Source: Dromaius novaehollandiae
Taxonomy: Eukaryota; Chordata; Aves; Casuariiformes; Dromaiidae
Reading direction: 5' to 3'
NCBI RefSeq assembly: GCF_036370855.1
Contig: NC_088099.1
Span: 89,095,820 to 89,159,819 of the forward strand
Length of the DNA: 64,000 bases
This document shows positions 50,233 to 63,009 of the stretch, one piece after another. The notes below the pieces were generated by a model. The model was not told the DNA's origin, did no database searches, and saw only the letters and a list, made by a program, of their open reading frames with translations. Numbering within the stretch: position 1 is the first letter of the stretch; the number at the start of each line of letters is the position of its first letter. Made by a program: the position numbers and the translations under genes.

Positions 50233-51691
50233 CTGAAGAGGAAAAAAAGGATGCACGTAATCATACGCACACATACTGCTCTGCCACTTTGTGTTCATTT
50301 TGATACAAAAAGATCAGAAAGCCGCAGTGTTGGTAAGTTCTTCAGCCCATATTTCTGTTTCTCTGCTCCTATTTACATCCTATGTATGGAGCACTGAATT
50401 ACCACATAATGAAAGGGGAAAACTATCAGTTCAAATCAGTGAAGTATACAAATTACAGCAGCTGGGGAATCTGCCTCAGTATGTTTCAGCATTTGACAGA
50501 AAAAGGAGCAGTTTGAACTGTATGTGTTTTCATATTCTTCTACTGTTACCTCCTCAAATATTTACATTTCAGGCAATTGAATTAATTGCCTGTAAAAGAC
50601 CACTCTCAAAACACACACAGCAGGTGCTTCTTCAGCTTCATTTACATTAATTGCTTTCTTTGCTGTTTCAAGAGTCAGCAACACACAATATTTTACAATT
50701 AACCTGTCTTGTCACAATGTGCTGATATACTTGGGTTTGGAGCTGAGGCAGGGGGTTGGGACAAGTCTGAGTCTGATTCAGATACAATGCTGGACAACAC
50801 ATTGACTGGCCAAGCAAAGATAGATGTTTGTAGGTCAGGCTTTCCTCCCACTTAGTGAAAAAAAAATCAGGTTTAGTGGAAAAGATCAGATGGCTATTGA
50901 TTCAAATGATTCAGCTTTTCGGGGTAGCTATAGAGTCAGCATAGATACAGTAAACCAGTTATAATGCACTTTACCAACAGTATGGGACTTACAGATGCCT
51001 ACCATATAGCTGCAAAATGATTGTTAATCTGTAATTTATATGATGCTTAAAAACGAAATACCTAGTTATTTTCCAATAAGGAGAACATGCTGTAAACCTG
51101 AATTCTGTCATGCTCCCTCACTAAAGCAGTGCAATTCAGCATGAGCCAGTATGCGGGTGTCCGCAGCCGTGATGGGGCTCTGCATGTTCCTTCTGCTTCT
51201 ACCACCCCAAAGGGGGGAAAAAAAACACCCAATCAAACAAACAAACCAAACAGGGACAAATGGAAACTGAAGCAGCAGATGAAAAGTAATGGTCTGAAGT
51301 TATTTTTTTTATTTATGAAAATGTAATCAGAGACCATAAGAGACCCACTTTAAGAAAATATTTAATCATGTGCTTACCTTATTTGTGTTTTTCCTTACTG
51401 ACCTCAATGAGGCATAGCCATGCATTTGAAATGCAGATCTGTCTGACTGCTTTGCTGAACAAAGATGCACTCTTTAATGGAAGTTTCAGTCTTAAGCTAA
51501 CATATGTTCTTTGTTATTTCTCAAAATAGTGCCTGTTTGAGTGAGGTGTTCAAGGGTATCCAAAGGTGTCTGTGTAATGAGGTTTATGGTTGTTTTCGAC
51601 TCTGCACTTCAATTTTGATTATCCATTTTTTTTCCTATAGTAGAGAAGTTAGAATAGATTTGATGATAAGGAAGTGTAAAACAGAAGAGTT

Positions 51692-51757
51692 CTGACAGTG
51701 AAAGATAAGTAGGCTTTTTAAAAGCCTGACAGTGAGATGTGTAGGCTCTTTAAAAGC
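51692..51757 (+). repeat. Tandem duplication, 34- and 32-bp units
   Basis: Both copies start CTGACAGTGA and end TTTAAAAGC, with the middle diverged and two bases lost in the second copy. Each carries the near-palindrome AGGCTTTTTAAAAGCC or AGGCTCTTTAAAAGCC. Confidence 0.8.
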
Positions 51758-51863
51758 CAGGGTGCGGGTATACATGGCTCAGCTTCATCAGACCAGAATA
51801 GCAGATATTCTGTAGCAGTTTATTGCCAGGAAAAAAGACAAAAATAAACAAAGAATCCCTCCG

Positions 51864-51890
51864 CCCCCCCCCCCCCCCCCACACACACAC
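51864..51890 (+). repeat. C17 run followed by (AC)5
   Basis: Seventeen C residues are directly followed by five AC units. Sequence quality over such a run is often poor, so its exact length should be treated with caution. Confidence 0.9.
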
Positions 51891-52031
51891 TTATGAAATA
51901 ATTTCAATATAACAAAATTGGGGATTTAATGGGATAGAAAAAAATCTCCTCTCCAAAATAAAAGTTATTTATTTGGAATATATAGCTGAAATGTATCATC
52001 TATAAGGGCCACCATTTGTTAACACATTTTA

Positions 52032-52061
52032 ATCTATCCTATAGATATCTATCCTATAGAT
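52032..52061 (+). repeat. Perfect 15-bp tandem duplication
   Basis: ATCTATCCTATAGAT occurs twice without a gap (52032-52046 and 52047-52061). Absence of any difference suggests a recent event. Confidence 0.95.
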
Positions 52062-53413
52062 ACCTAGCATTTTTCCCTTCTTTGCGGTGGTGTTTCCAAT
52101 TTTCCAATACACTTATGTGGAAATCTTAATGGAATTTATGTTAAAAAAATTCCTGGTAGATAATAATCTGCATTAAAAGTAAAGTTTACATGCTGATTCT
52201 GATCTCCCCTTCCACAGTTTTTAAACCATTTTAAGTTTCATTATCACCAATGAAGCTGTAGGTGCATTAACATAGAGTGTTAAACATTAAACAAAAAAAT
52301 GGAAAACTATTTAAAAGCTATCAATAATGGTCCTAGCTCTGTTCCTTATTAATTTAGCATCAGAAAGAAGCTGTTCAGGCAATAGAAACAAAAGTAGACA
52401 AATTCCATGTGCTTTTAAAAATGCCATATTAGATGTCCCATCAAAATTTCTGTTTAGGTTTCATTATCATTCTTAAGTTTATCCTAAGCTTGCCCCTGAA
52501 TAATGCTCAGAGATTAAACCCAAATGAACCACTAGACTAAAAGTTTTCATGAATACATGCCTTCCAGGGGCTCTGCTTGCACTATGGTTGGTATTTGAGC
52601 CTTCCAGATTATATCAAGTGCAAGGGATTAAACTAAGGATCAGAAGGATGTCATATCAAATTAAAAGACCATCTGTATGGCTGAGAAACAAATTCATTTC
52701 TGGAAAGGTAATTTCCAGAAATTTCAATAGGTTGTTTGCTGATTGTTCTGGCTTATTGACAGTGCAAAATGTAGGACACAGACTGAGTCATCAGAGGAAC
52801 AGTAGGTTAATGAGATGTTTCAGACAGTTCTTACAAATGCAGGAAAAATTGTGACAGGAATTAGGGACAAAAAATAATGGCAATCATTTGTTGTTCATCA
52901 AAGACAGTTTCTAAAATGGGTCTATTCATACAGAAAAAGTATGAGTAAACTCTTTTCCTTCTCCCTTGCTTATCTGGTAAGAAGATGTCTGAGAACTTGC
53001 CTGCAGCAGATATTTCTAAAGTTTTTGAGAGCATGAATGAGTAGATAGAATGGGATTATTAATTTTGTAATGAGAGGCTGCAAAAAGGTAGAGCAGCCAT
53101 CTGGTTTACAGATAATTGTCATTCAATACAGTATAAGGAAAGTAAGTTAGGAAGCATGTTTATCTCCCATTATTATTCCATTGCCCTGAAAGCAAACCTC
53201 ATGTTTGAGGGAGAAGCTCCTCATGAAGAGGAGAAGCTTGTTCCAGTACTCACTACAAAACGTAAAAGAAATGATCAACACATAGTTACTGGAAGGAAGC
53301 TTCGTGCTCCTGTATTTGTTTAAATGTCTTATTTTTTCAAAAAGGTGAGACCAGTGGTAGGTAAGTTAAATATTTCCATCTAATAAACATAGCATTTTTT
53401 ATTTTGCTGCTTG

Positions 53414-54000
53414 AAGGCTAACTGCATACTGGGCTGCATTAGCAAGAGCATAGCCAGAAGATTGAGGGCAGCTCTACTCAGCATTCGTGAGCTTGCATTT
53501 GGCCTACTGGTTTAGGTCTGTCAGTACAAGCGGGAGATTGACAGACTGCAGAGTCCAATGGAGTGACACTAAGATGGTCAGGCTTCAGGAAAACATGGCA
53601 TTTGAGGAGAGCCTGAGAGAGCTGGGTGTGTTTAGCCTGGAGACAAGAAGGCTGTGGGGGAGATCTAATTGCTGTTTTCAGCTACCCAGTGGTGAGTTAT
53701 AGAAAAGACAGAGGCAGACTCCTTGCGGAGATGCAAAGTGGAAAGACAAGACAATGGTCATAAGTTATAAAAAGAGAAAATCCAACCGGATATGAGGAAA
53801 AAGGGCTCACTATGAGAGTAGTTAAGCACTGAATCAAGCTGGTGAAAGGGCATGAAATCTCTGTCCATGGAGGTTTTCAAAACTCAGCCAGATGAGGCCC
53901 TGATCTAACTATGGAGCTGGCTCTGCTTTGAGCAGAGGATTGAACCAGACAACCTTCATACATTTCTTGCAACTAAAATCATACAATGATTCTATGATTT
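53414..54000 (+). mobile_element. CR1 LINE 3' end: ORF2 tail and 3'UTR
   Basis: From AAGGCTAACTGCATACTGGG the sequence follows the CR1 consensus through the end of ORF2 (GAGAGCTGGGTGTGTTTAGC and CTGGAGACAAGAAGGCTG near 53620-53655) into the 3'UTR. It finishes with the CR1 terminal motif GATTCTATGATT at 53988-53999. The plus orientation and preserved 3' end with a truncated 5' end are typical of CR1 insertion. Stops and small deletions break the frame. The 71-codon frame at 53487-53702 (with SLRELGVFSLETRRLWGRS) is part of this element, not a host gene. Confidence 0.88.
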
Positions 54001-55788
54001 GCTTTGTTCTTGAGCTTGCCAGAACTTATTCAATCTTTCCATGCTAAATGTTTGTTTATAGTGGTATATTTTTACATGCTCAAAAAGAAAATGCTTCAAA
54101 ACACAGGCCATCCTTCAGTCACTTATGTAAAGATCCATAACATTGACTTTTTATAGAGCTGTCATTCTGAAAAGACTAGAACTACTGATGAGTGCCACTG
54201 TTTCCCACATGATAAATCTCATAATAGCAAAATCATCTTTCTGTAACAGTAAAGCACTTGCTAACCACTATAGTTAATTAGAATTAAATGTAAGTATATT
54301 AATGTATTCCATTTCCAGAAGTACAGCCCTTTTAGGAAAGAATGTTTTCAACGTTCTGGAACATTTTTTGGAATATATAGCCACAGGAGTACACAGTATT
54401 AAACCTACTATTTTGCTTATTTTTATTTTAATAAACAGGTTGAGCAGCTCTGATTCAGAATAGCATAATTATTCTGAAGCACTTCCGAAAAGAGAACAAA
54501 TGGTAGTTTAAGTTCTTTGCAGGTTGATCTGGCACTGCTGGAAGCTATTGTAATTAGTAGATCTGCAAAGGCATTGTTAAAGTTATTTTCATCAGCTTCA
54601 ATATACTACAGTTTATTAGCGAGCCTATTATTTATGCACTCCCTTGGGCCATTTAACATTTGCTTCTGTAATTGAGAATCCTCATCTTAATTAACAATAC
54701 CGAAATACCCTCTTGCCCCCTCCTCCACAAAATGAATCAAGCCCTCAGAAATGTACCCCAGAATAATATCATTTTGGAGTTATTAAAACCAAAGACTTTC
54801 CATTGCCTCATTTTGTATTATCATCAAAGCTTCTTGAAAGACACTTAGTGAAATTCCATATATTGTACATATCTTAATTAAAAACATGAGCTAATATTAA
54901 AAGACACTGAATGATTCAAAGTAAAAGTCCATGTGAAGGTTTTGTATGAATGATAATGAATTTTTGAGATTTATAGAAATTCAGAATTCCGTTTCACAAT
55001 ATTAAGGTCAAAGTTGCTGAAGAAACAGTTTCAGATTACCTCTGTGTAACTATCAAGAACTGTGACCATATTATGCATGATCATAACCCTCCAGTTTTGC
55101 TCAATTGAACTGTGTCCTCTGAACAAGTTTTTGGTGAAGTGAAAACAAGTTTAGCTTGCCAGCCAGAAGCAAGCCTTTTGACCAAATCGTTTCAACCAGA
55201 AGTCTATTGAATGTACAGAGTCATTTTTATCTATGCAGAGAGAAGTTACTGCTGCTGTACCATGGCACAGAAGAGACAAGCCTTACAAAATGCATCCAGT
55301 ACTTTATTATTGTGCTTTGTCTAATGGGACAATCAGGGAAAGGTTCCTGTAATAAAATTGTCTATTTTTTTAGCCTACTAGATGAGTAATTTCAGCTTTT
55401 GTCCTCTAGATTTTGAGCATGACAATGATATAAGCATGTAAAGTACAAATGCTGAACTTGGGATATGGATCCTAAAGCCAAGATATCAGTTTTGAGTAAT
55501 CATGCAGAAAATAAATGACTGCTGCCATTTCCCTCTTGCTTTCTCTCCTCTCTCCTTCCTTCCCTCCTACAAATTCTGCAATCTTTGCTTGAACGTAAGA
55601 GGAGAACTGATGGTAACAACAGTCCTTTGCTGTCTACCTTTCTTTAAACACTGCAGTAAGAAAGCAAAAGGCAAGCGCTGCACAGTAACTTGCACTGATT
55701 TTTATTGATTGTTCTGTCCATGACAATGCAGGTGTTCTCAGGCAGCACCTCCAACTATTTTGTGCTCAAGGAGAGATTGTTTTCTTAC
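54001..55788. other. Unique AT-rich stretch, possible conserved non-coding element
   Basis: No gene seen. The part 54480-54720 is free of simple repeats and has several TAAT-type sites (GTAATTAGTAG, CTTAATTAAC). It reads like vertebrate conserved non-coding DNA, but conservation cannot be judged from one sequence. The remainder shows nothing that I can name. Confidence 0.45.
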
Positions 55789-55943
55789 CTCTTGCACTAG
55801 TTTCAGGTAAACTGTAATGTGTGATAGCACAAGCAGCATTCAGGCTCCTGTTTCTTCTGGTTGTAGCTCTTTTTCTGGGCTCTTCGGTCTGGAGGAAGGC
55901 CACGCTGGGCCATCTGAGAAACTCTGTGACTCCAAACAAAAAG
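55789..55943 (-). CDS. Candidate internal coding exon, 155 bp, unknown protein
   Basis: On the minus strand the tract TTCTATTTTATTCCTATAG precedes the segment and GAG|GTAAGAAA follows it, both fair to good splice signals. One frame is open throughout: one base, 51 codons and one base. It includes FGVTEFLRWPSVAFLQTEEP, then RKRATTRRNRSLNAACAITH and SLPETSAR. The other two frames stop inside. The segment is richer in GC than its flanks and holds two CpG steps, as coding exons in such regions often do. Its end phase needs a following exon that starts with two bases of a codon. The exon candidate at 50025-50232 fits only through its second AG, while the weak segment at 51378-51454 fits directly. 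No domain is recognised. A chance structure remains quite possible. Confidence 0.33.
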
Positions 55944-56733
55944 CTATAGGAATAAAATAGAAAATTGTGTCCCATATTCTGTTGTATGGTGAATTTTGCC
56001 TTCCCTGCATTAATGTTCCTATATCTGCAGTGCTTTCTATCATAAGTCACTCTGACAAAGCCCACTGTTGGAAATGTGGCATAGCTAGCTGTAGTAATTG
56101 ATGAGGGTTTTTTATTTTTTTATGGCAGTGTGGTATTAATTGGCGGATGTTTGACCTAGTGGGTTTTCCACCATACAGTACTTCCATCTGGCACTGTTTG
56201 CAATCATCTGAGTGTCTAGCGGGCAGGAGGGGGCAAGTTATTCATGTGCCTCCTTGCTGTGTTTTCACTTAGTAGCTATCTGCAGAGATCTTGACAGTAA
56301 TAGCGAGTTGGTATGTGGGATGGATCCCCTGTCAGAAAATGGGGTGGCAGGCTACATCTGAAGAGATGGAGGAGTGATATACATTTTCTCAGAGTTTTAT
56401 GCAAATGTTGGGTGGCACACTGCCCAGGCAATATGCATAGTTCTGCAATATGTGTAGGGTCACAACAGGGGCACTGAGCCTACACTGAGGACTGACTAAT
56501 AGAGGCAGGTCTAGGGGTGATCCACAAGGGGAAAGTGGCCTAAGATAAAGGCTGATTTCACTGTCCCTTGTTTGGTATGCTGAGCTTAGCAGGTCTGCTG
56601 TGTAAATATGTCCAAGCTGTGGCCTTCTGTCCCATAAAAAATTCCAAATAAGTACATTTTGCCTGACAGCTGACATACTGCAGCATTATACCAACCAATT
56701 TTACTACTGCATTGGTTCAAGATTTGGTGCAGG

Positions 56734-56758
56734 GTGGCAGGATGGGGGAGGGGGGGCA
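56734..56758 (+). other. Possible G-quadruplex motif
   Basis: Guanine runs of 3, 5 and 7 lie within 25 bases. The 7-base run could supply two of the four stacks needed. It is weaker than the motif at 9167. Confidence 0.3.
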
Positions 56759-57104
56759 CACAGGATACTATTTCCACTCTAGGGAATTAATTTATGAAAC
56801 AGAAAACCTGCTTAGTTTTACTAAATAAGCTAAAAGGCAGGTAATGATAAATATAAGTATTTGTAGTTGTTTTTCATCAGATACATGTTTTTCAAAGGCC
56901 AGTACAGAGCTATATAGGAGGGGAAAACGTGAATCTGCTGAAGAATTCTTTCATGCAATTACAGCCATCAATACTGTTACTCTGTAAGCTGAATCAAATT
57001 CTTTAATTTGTCTGTAATTTTGAACATTAAGGAGTTTGCAAGCAGTGATGTGAAGACATTAAAGTACATCACAAATCTTTCTGTGCACTTTTTAATAGCA
57101 AATT

Positions 57105-57114
57105 ATTAGCTAAT
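57105..57114. promoter_or_regulatory. Palindromic homeodomain-type site ATTAGCTAAT
   Basis: ATTAGCTAAT is a perfect palindrome of two TAAT half-sites, the core bound by many homeodomain proteins. It lies in non-repetitive sequence. Short motifs like this occur often by chance in AT-rich DNA. Confidence 0.2.
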
Positions 57115-58003
57115 CTCATCAGAGAATAATGTCAAGGGTGTATCTATTATTTATGTCTTTTATGTAATAATAAGAGCACCAGTTTGCGTTGGAGCTGTCT
57201 GTGTAATATAATCTGATGCCATGGCATCAAAAGTAATAGAGCTCTTCTCCTTAGAAACTGAGCCTGTGTCTTGGATTCTAGAGATGGCATCTATCCACAG
57301 ACAATGAACATATATTCACAGTATATTCTTTGTTATTTCAAGTATAACCTGAAAAGAGGAAAGAGCCTGAGAAAGCCACAGAGAACTATAGCAGTAGAGG
57401 AGAATTGTATGAGTGCTGAAGTTATTTCTTAGAATTATTTTATAGCCATAGAAAATTGGGTATTTCAATACAATGAAAACTTAAAACATGACAATAATAA
57501 TGGTTTTGTGATAGGAACCATAAATAGTAATCTACAATATTTTCTCACTTCTTTAAAGCTACTTTCACAGGAAGGAATCTTTTGGTGATAAAGGCAGTGT
57601 AAGAGGCAGTGTGGCAGTTGATCCATCAGTGGACATTTGTAGTGATAACTTTTAGAATGCAGATTCACAGAAGTCCATATCTCCACGTTTGAAGACCAGA
57701 GCACTTCAGGGCATTCTTCCCCTGTTGCGACAATGTTTGGCTACTCTATAGCCATTTCCGTAATAGGCTGATTGGCCAGACTTTCAATTCTTAATTTTGT
57801 GGGGTAACTGCATTACATGTTATCCTTTTTGAGGCATATTTGGAAATGTGGGAGAGATGCAGAGACAGGGAAAGAAAGAGAGGAAAGACTGATGCAGTAT
57901 CGTAACCTTATTACTCATAGCCGGCATTCTTAATAGTGGCTTCCTGTATCAAAATATCAATTGACATCACTTTGCAATACTCAGCTTTTAATACCAGTTT
58001 CCT

Positions 58004-58017
58004 CCCCCCCCCCCCCC
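58004..58017 (+). repeat. C14 homopolymer
   Basis: Fourteen uninterrupted C residues following TTTCCT, the third long poly-C tract in this part of the window. Confidence 0.95.
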
Positions 58018-60738
58018 ATACAAGTGTCCATTGACTTGAGCAAAGGATTTGTGGGTAGCTCTTCCCCTTCACCTCCCAAAATCCTGTGCTGATACTCCAG
58101 TTATACTCCAAGTTGTCTGCCTGGAAGCCAGGTCACTTAGCAGCCAGGCAGTTATGTTAGTAGTGCTGTGCCTGACTCTCAGTACATTTGCATAGAAAAA
58201 GTCCATCACTAATGCAGTTATACAGCCCCTGGACTGCAGCTGATCTTTCCCTGACCTACTTGGCATCTGAGCAGGAGAGCTTAAGTCAATCTACACCCGC
58301 TCATGTAGACATGTTCATATGGAAATGAGAGGACTATTTGGCTAGCTGATACTTTGTCTAGACTTGGCACAAAAGATCAGGCTTGAAATATAACACTGAA
58401 TTTTTGAATATAAAATACTATTGGCCTCAGGATTTTATTATTGTGGATTCTTATCAAAAAACAGTGCAGTAGAGGATGTCACAACTGTAATACAAACCAG
58501 AGAAACTGATGATAGCAGTCCATGCCCAAAAAAAGCTCACAGATACACAAAAAAAGCCAAATTCACAGTTCTTCATACTCTTGACAGCTCATTTTTGAAA
58601 AATACTTTTTTTATGAAAATATGTAAGCTTGTTGTTCTTGCTTATGTGACAAGAAATTGTCAAACCAAAATATGTATTTTGCTGATGTATTAGGTCTTGC
58701 GCTTGGAGCTTTTTTTGTACTGTTTTTGTTTCTTTCAAAATTATTGCATCAACATGTGAGTAGAAATGTTTACAGGGCCAAAGCTTGTTTTAGGTTGTGC
58801 AGTGTAACAATGTTCAGTGTGGGGAGGGTATCACACGTAATAGCGAGCTGTTTCCCATGCTCATGGCTCTCTTAAAGAAATGGGTCTTTAGAGAGCAGCA
58901 GACAAGCTGGGGAATGGAGGTCACATGTTGTTCAGGATGCCAACTCACTAGCAAGATGAAAATCAACTGCTCAACAGGTCAATAGCCTTCGATGTCTTTT
59001 GAAGTAGACAGGATTTCTAGCTAGGATGGCATACAAGGTGCATTCTAACCACATACATCCCAAATATTTTGTCATTAATTAATTGAGGTTGTTTTGTTTG
59101 TCAGTGTTTGCACTCTCCGAATTTTTCTTTAAGAATCTCCATTTTTAATCTCCATTATTAAGAAAAATAGTATTTCGTACTTTTAGAAGTACTAAGGTAT
59201 TTGTTTCTCTTTCACTGCACCATTTGGGTCATGTCATTAACGGCTCTGTTTTCACATGGAAACTCTTGATATACACATGCACACCCACACACCAAAGACT
59301 TTGGTCTAATTTATGCTCAGGGAAGCTTCTCTTTCCCTTAGCTACTTACCTTAACTATGGGCTGCAGAAGGCTGGTTAGATCGGCAGGTCCCACAGACTC
59401 CTTACACTTGCCTGTCTTGCTGACATGTATGAGAAGCAGGTAGCCAGCATCTTAACCCTTAAGACGCCTTAATTTATTGTGTGGTCTGACTCCTTTAGGA
59501 CCTCTTGCTTTTTCTTTAAAAAGATGACAAAATGGGAGCCTAAGCTCTGATTCAAATGGCAGGGCAAGATGAAACTGCTTCATAATTTGAGTTACTATTC
59601 AGGTGAATCTTCCTATGTATATTCTATTCTACAGCCCTTAGAATGACTCTAATTGTTATTTATGAGTCTACATTCTTGGGGAATTTTAAAACTACTTTTT
59701 CCCTCATATTTGTATGGAATTTTAATCTGCATTTTTATCTTCCACAATTAACACTGATTTTTAAGAGAAGATCTATAATGTTGTGCAATATTTAACACAA
59801 AGGTTAAGGTTTATTTATTTACAGGTTATATATAATTATTCTATTTAATGTTATTTCCCATAGTGAATATTCTTTTTACAAGGCACCTGCTTCAAATTAG
59901 GGTACACTAATGCTTTATTTATGCTGTACTGGATTAAAGTTGTTCAGCAGAAGGAACTTCCTCTCATACAGTAAATAAAAAAGCAATATAAACACTCAGA
60001 AGGAAAAAATGATATGGATTTACTCCCATTAAAAAGAAAGAAATGGTTGCTCATGGGTGGAAGAGAGGGAGAATTGCCTGCATTTAAAGTTTAAGATAAT
60101 ACAATTTTAGTGTTACTGACTTCACAACCAAACAGCCCTTTGATTTATCTTAGGTTATTTTAGAGTTATCTCTTTTTGGAGGCAGTGGTGTTAAAATTAT
60201 ATTACCCTAGGTTTTATGGACAGGCAATTCTGTCTATCTTTAAAAATATTTCGGAGAACAAATTTACATTATTCTACATTTATTTGGTCAAACTGCCTGT
60301 TACATTAGCATTGCATGAGTGAGGGAAGCCCTTTATCCTGAAAACATTTCTCAGATATAGGCTAAACATGGTTTTTCTGTCCTTTAGTACTAAAACTAGG
60401 AATGGGTAATGACTGTACATTATTGTTTTTACAGTATCATTGATTTATCTTAACACATTGCAAACATATAGTGAAAAACAAGAAAGCTAATGTGGAATGT
60501 TGAAATGTCTAAATGGAATAATTTAAAAGATGTCTTCATTTATTATACATAACTTCATTCAAATTGAAAAAGACATAGTAGGATGTGCTGACATGGATTT
60601 GAAACAAAATCTGCCTGCCTCCCCAATTCCAGTCTTCCCTTGTTCTTGAAATGATTATAAACTAAAATTTAAATGGAAATTTTTTAAAAAGCTGCTTTTT
60701 GGGAAAAAAGAAAGAGAGAGAGAAAGCGCGAGCGCTCA

Positions 60739-60800
60739 TGTATATATAGTGTATATTTACGTATATATGTGTGTGTATATGTATATGTATGTATACACAT
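60739..60800 (+). repeat. TA/GT-rich low-complexity tract
   Basis: Mixed TATA, GTAT and GTGT runs preceded by a GA-rich run (about 60710-60725). Slippage-prone simple sequence. The antisense His-Ile-rich frame across it is a translation of the repeat. Confidence 0.85.
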
Positions 60801-62981
60801 ATTTTATCTGGGCCTGGACTCTGGAAGGTTATAATTTTGCAAGAGAGGCCATTGATAAATACAGGTAATTTCATAACCATCTTTAATCTTACAATTTACA
60901 AATCTAATCAGACAGCTTTAGCACCCTACATCACTTAGATGGGAATCCAATTTTTTTGAATGTATATTCCAACTACATTTGCATATCAAATCTTTATTAT
61001 ACAGTATAAATCAAATATATATTTATATCAGATCTTTAATATACTAACATGAAAGAACTAAACTCCAATGTTACGGGTCTGGCCCTGAAATTGCCAAGGA
61101 AAGGGTACCAATTTCTTTAACTCCTAATGAGCTCAGAGGCTGTTCGATATTTCTTGGAAATACTCAGCATCTTGCAAGACCAGTGATTTATAAAGAAAGC
61201 ATAAATAAAGCCTTATATTGATCCTAGATATCCAGATCTTCTAAAATGTGATATGTGATGTGAAATTTTGGTGCTTTGTTACAAGGTATAAGATCAGATT
61301 TAAGATCTGACCTCATTTTAAAAGGGCAAATAAATTGTTCTTATTCATGATGATCCTCAAGAAGCATTTCTCAAATGATGTGTCACTTTCGTTAGAAAGT
61401 TTTTACATCTGATTTCAGTTCTGCTAAAGAGATTCTAAATTTAATAATGATGCTAAACTAAATGAAGTATGGTTTCTCTTAAATAATTTAAGCTTGCTGC
61501 AATGATACAATTTTAATAAGGCTAATAGATAACACCACTGGATAAGGTAAGAGAATAGAATTATAGGTGTAATGTTTTTTTCAGTTAAGAAAATTATCAA
61601 GGAATATTTTCTATTCATATGGTGTAACTTTTCATTTAGACTCTGCTAAAAGTCTATTCTTCTGAGAGACTAAGCATTTATATAGGTACATTGTATTAGC
61701 AAAGTTAATTAATCATTTTATTTTCTATATTTATAATTTGAAATATTTTAATATATTTTCTACAGTAACTAACTCACTGAACCGTACTACAGGAACATGT
61801 GAAATAATATTTTCCCTGTTGCATTTTATTTCTTTGTATTTGGTATGATTTATTGAACCAATGATGTTTTCTATCACAGTTCCCTTTGCATTTCAATGTG
61901 CATAACCAGAAAGTAGATCAAAATAATTAGGATTCATTCCTGTAGTATAAGAACATAAAGAGAGGATAGATTCTTTTCAAACAAAATGCATACAGATACC
62001 ATACATATTACATACAGATATCATAAATAATTATTTCTAATTGCTACAGCTTTGGCCAATTTTCTTTCTCTAATACATTGCAGTCAATTTTTATTCTTGT
62101 GTTTTGAATCTTATCAGTAGATGTCTCTACCTTATAGTGATAGCAATAATAACTACACTTCTGAGAAATTAAAAAGAAATTATGATGGCGAGGAGGGAAT
62201 TTGTACCATATTCTGCAAGATAAGGCAGGCAAGTAATTTAGGTATCTTGACATGTTTTCTGGTGGCTGTTACCTCTTTTAACTGATTATGTGCTGGTATT
62301 AATCTCCTAACTTTGTCTCTCTTGCTCTCATACTAGCTAGATTCTCAAAATAGTTACTTCCACATCCTGTTTCTTTTCTTTTTTACATATTTATGCGTTT
62401 TAGCGCATTTTTCCGTCATGGTCATCATTGTAATATGTGAGGCCCTAATTAAAAAAGTAATTTAAATAAGATTGCAAAGGAAGCAATCTATAGCAGAATT
62501 AGCAATTGAATCCCAATCTCCTGAAGACTCACAGAGGACTATATCGAATTACAAAACCATCTTTGCTTCAGAATATTCTTACGTTCAGTTTTAGTGATGT
62601 TGATGGGTCAACCTATTGTACGAGAGAGGAAAGGCTAGGCTTTTCAGAAGATTTTGCTTTATTATTAGTGGTAAATATTGCAGCCTATAGCAAAGCCAAG
62701 TGTTCTGAACTTTAGATGATGTCATCATTTCTAGAAGAAGTCATATTTGGTACCTGGCAGGTTGTCTGCTTAAAATTTGACGGCAACATATTTCCTAGTA
62801 TATTTGTATATGACGATATTTTTGTTCTCTATAGACCTGTCAATCTGTACCAAAGGAAAAAGAAGAAAATGTAAATCTTTTAAGAGAAATGAAGTCATGG
62901 ATGCCTAGAAATTAAATGTACAGGAATAATACTAGAGAAGATGTGGAAAAAATAATGGCCTCAATTAAATTATACTCTCGC

Positions 62982-63009
62982 TATATATGTATACATATAC
63001 ATATATATA
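62982..63009. repeat. TA-rich low-complexity tract
   Basis: TATATATG, TATACATA and TATATATA runs in succession, largely self-complementary. Confidence 0.85.

Larger units (their letters stand above)
50233..53413. other. Unique stretch, no firm gene
   Basis: It holds a tandem duplication (51692-51757), a C17 run with (AC)5 (51864-51890) and a perfect 15-bp tandem duplication (52032-52061). A weak 77-bp exon-like segment lies at 51378-51454 on the minus strand. A patch at 51141-51230 has more CpG than its surroundings and is unassigned. A 101-codon plus frame at 52549-52854 has no recognisable domain. Confidence 0.5.

Noticed and set aside
52549..52854. 101-codon plus frame
   Set aside because: No domain, no acceptor. 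The only donor-like site (AAAG|GTAATT at about 52707) lies in its middle.
53487..53702. 71-codon plus frame as a host gene
   Set aside because: It lies inside the CR1 3' fragment and matches the CR1 ORF2 tail.
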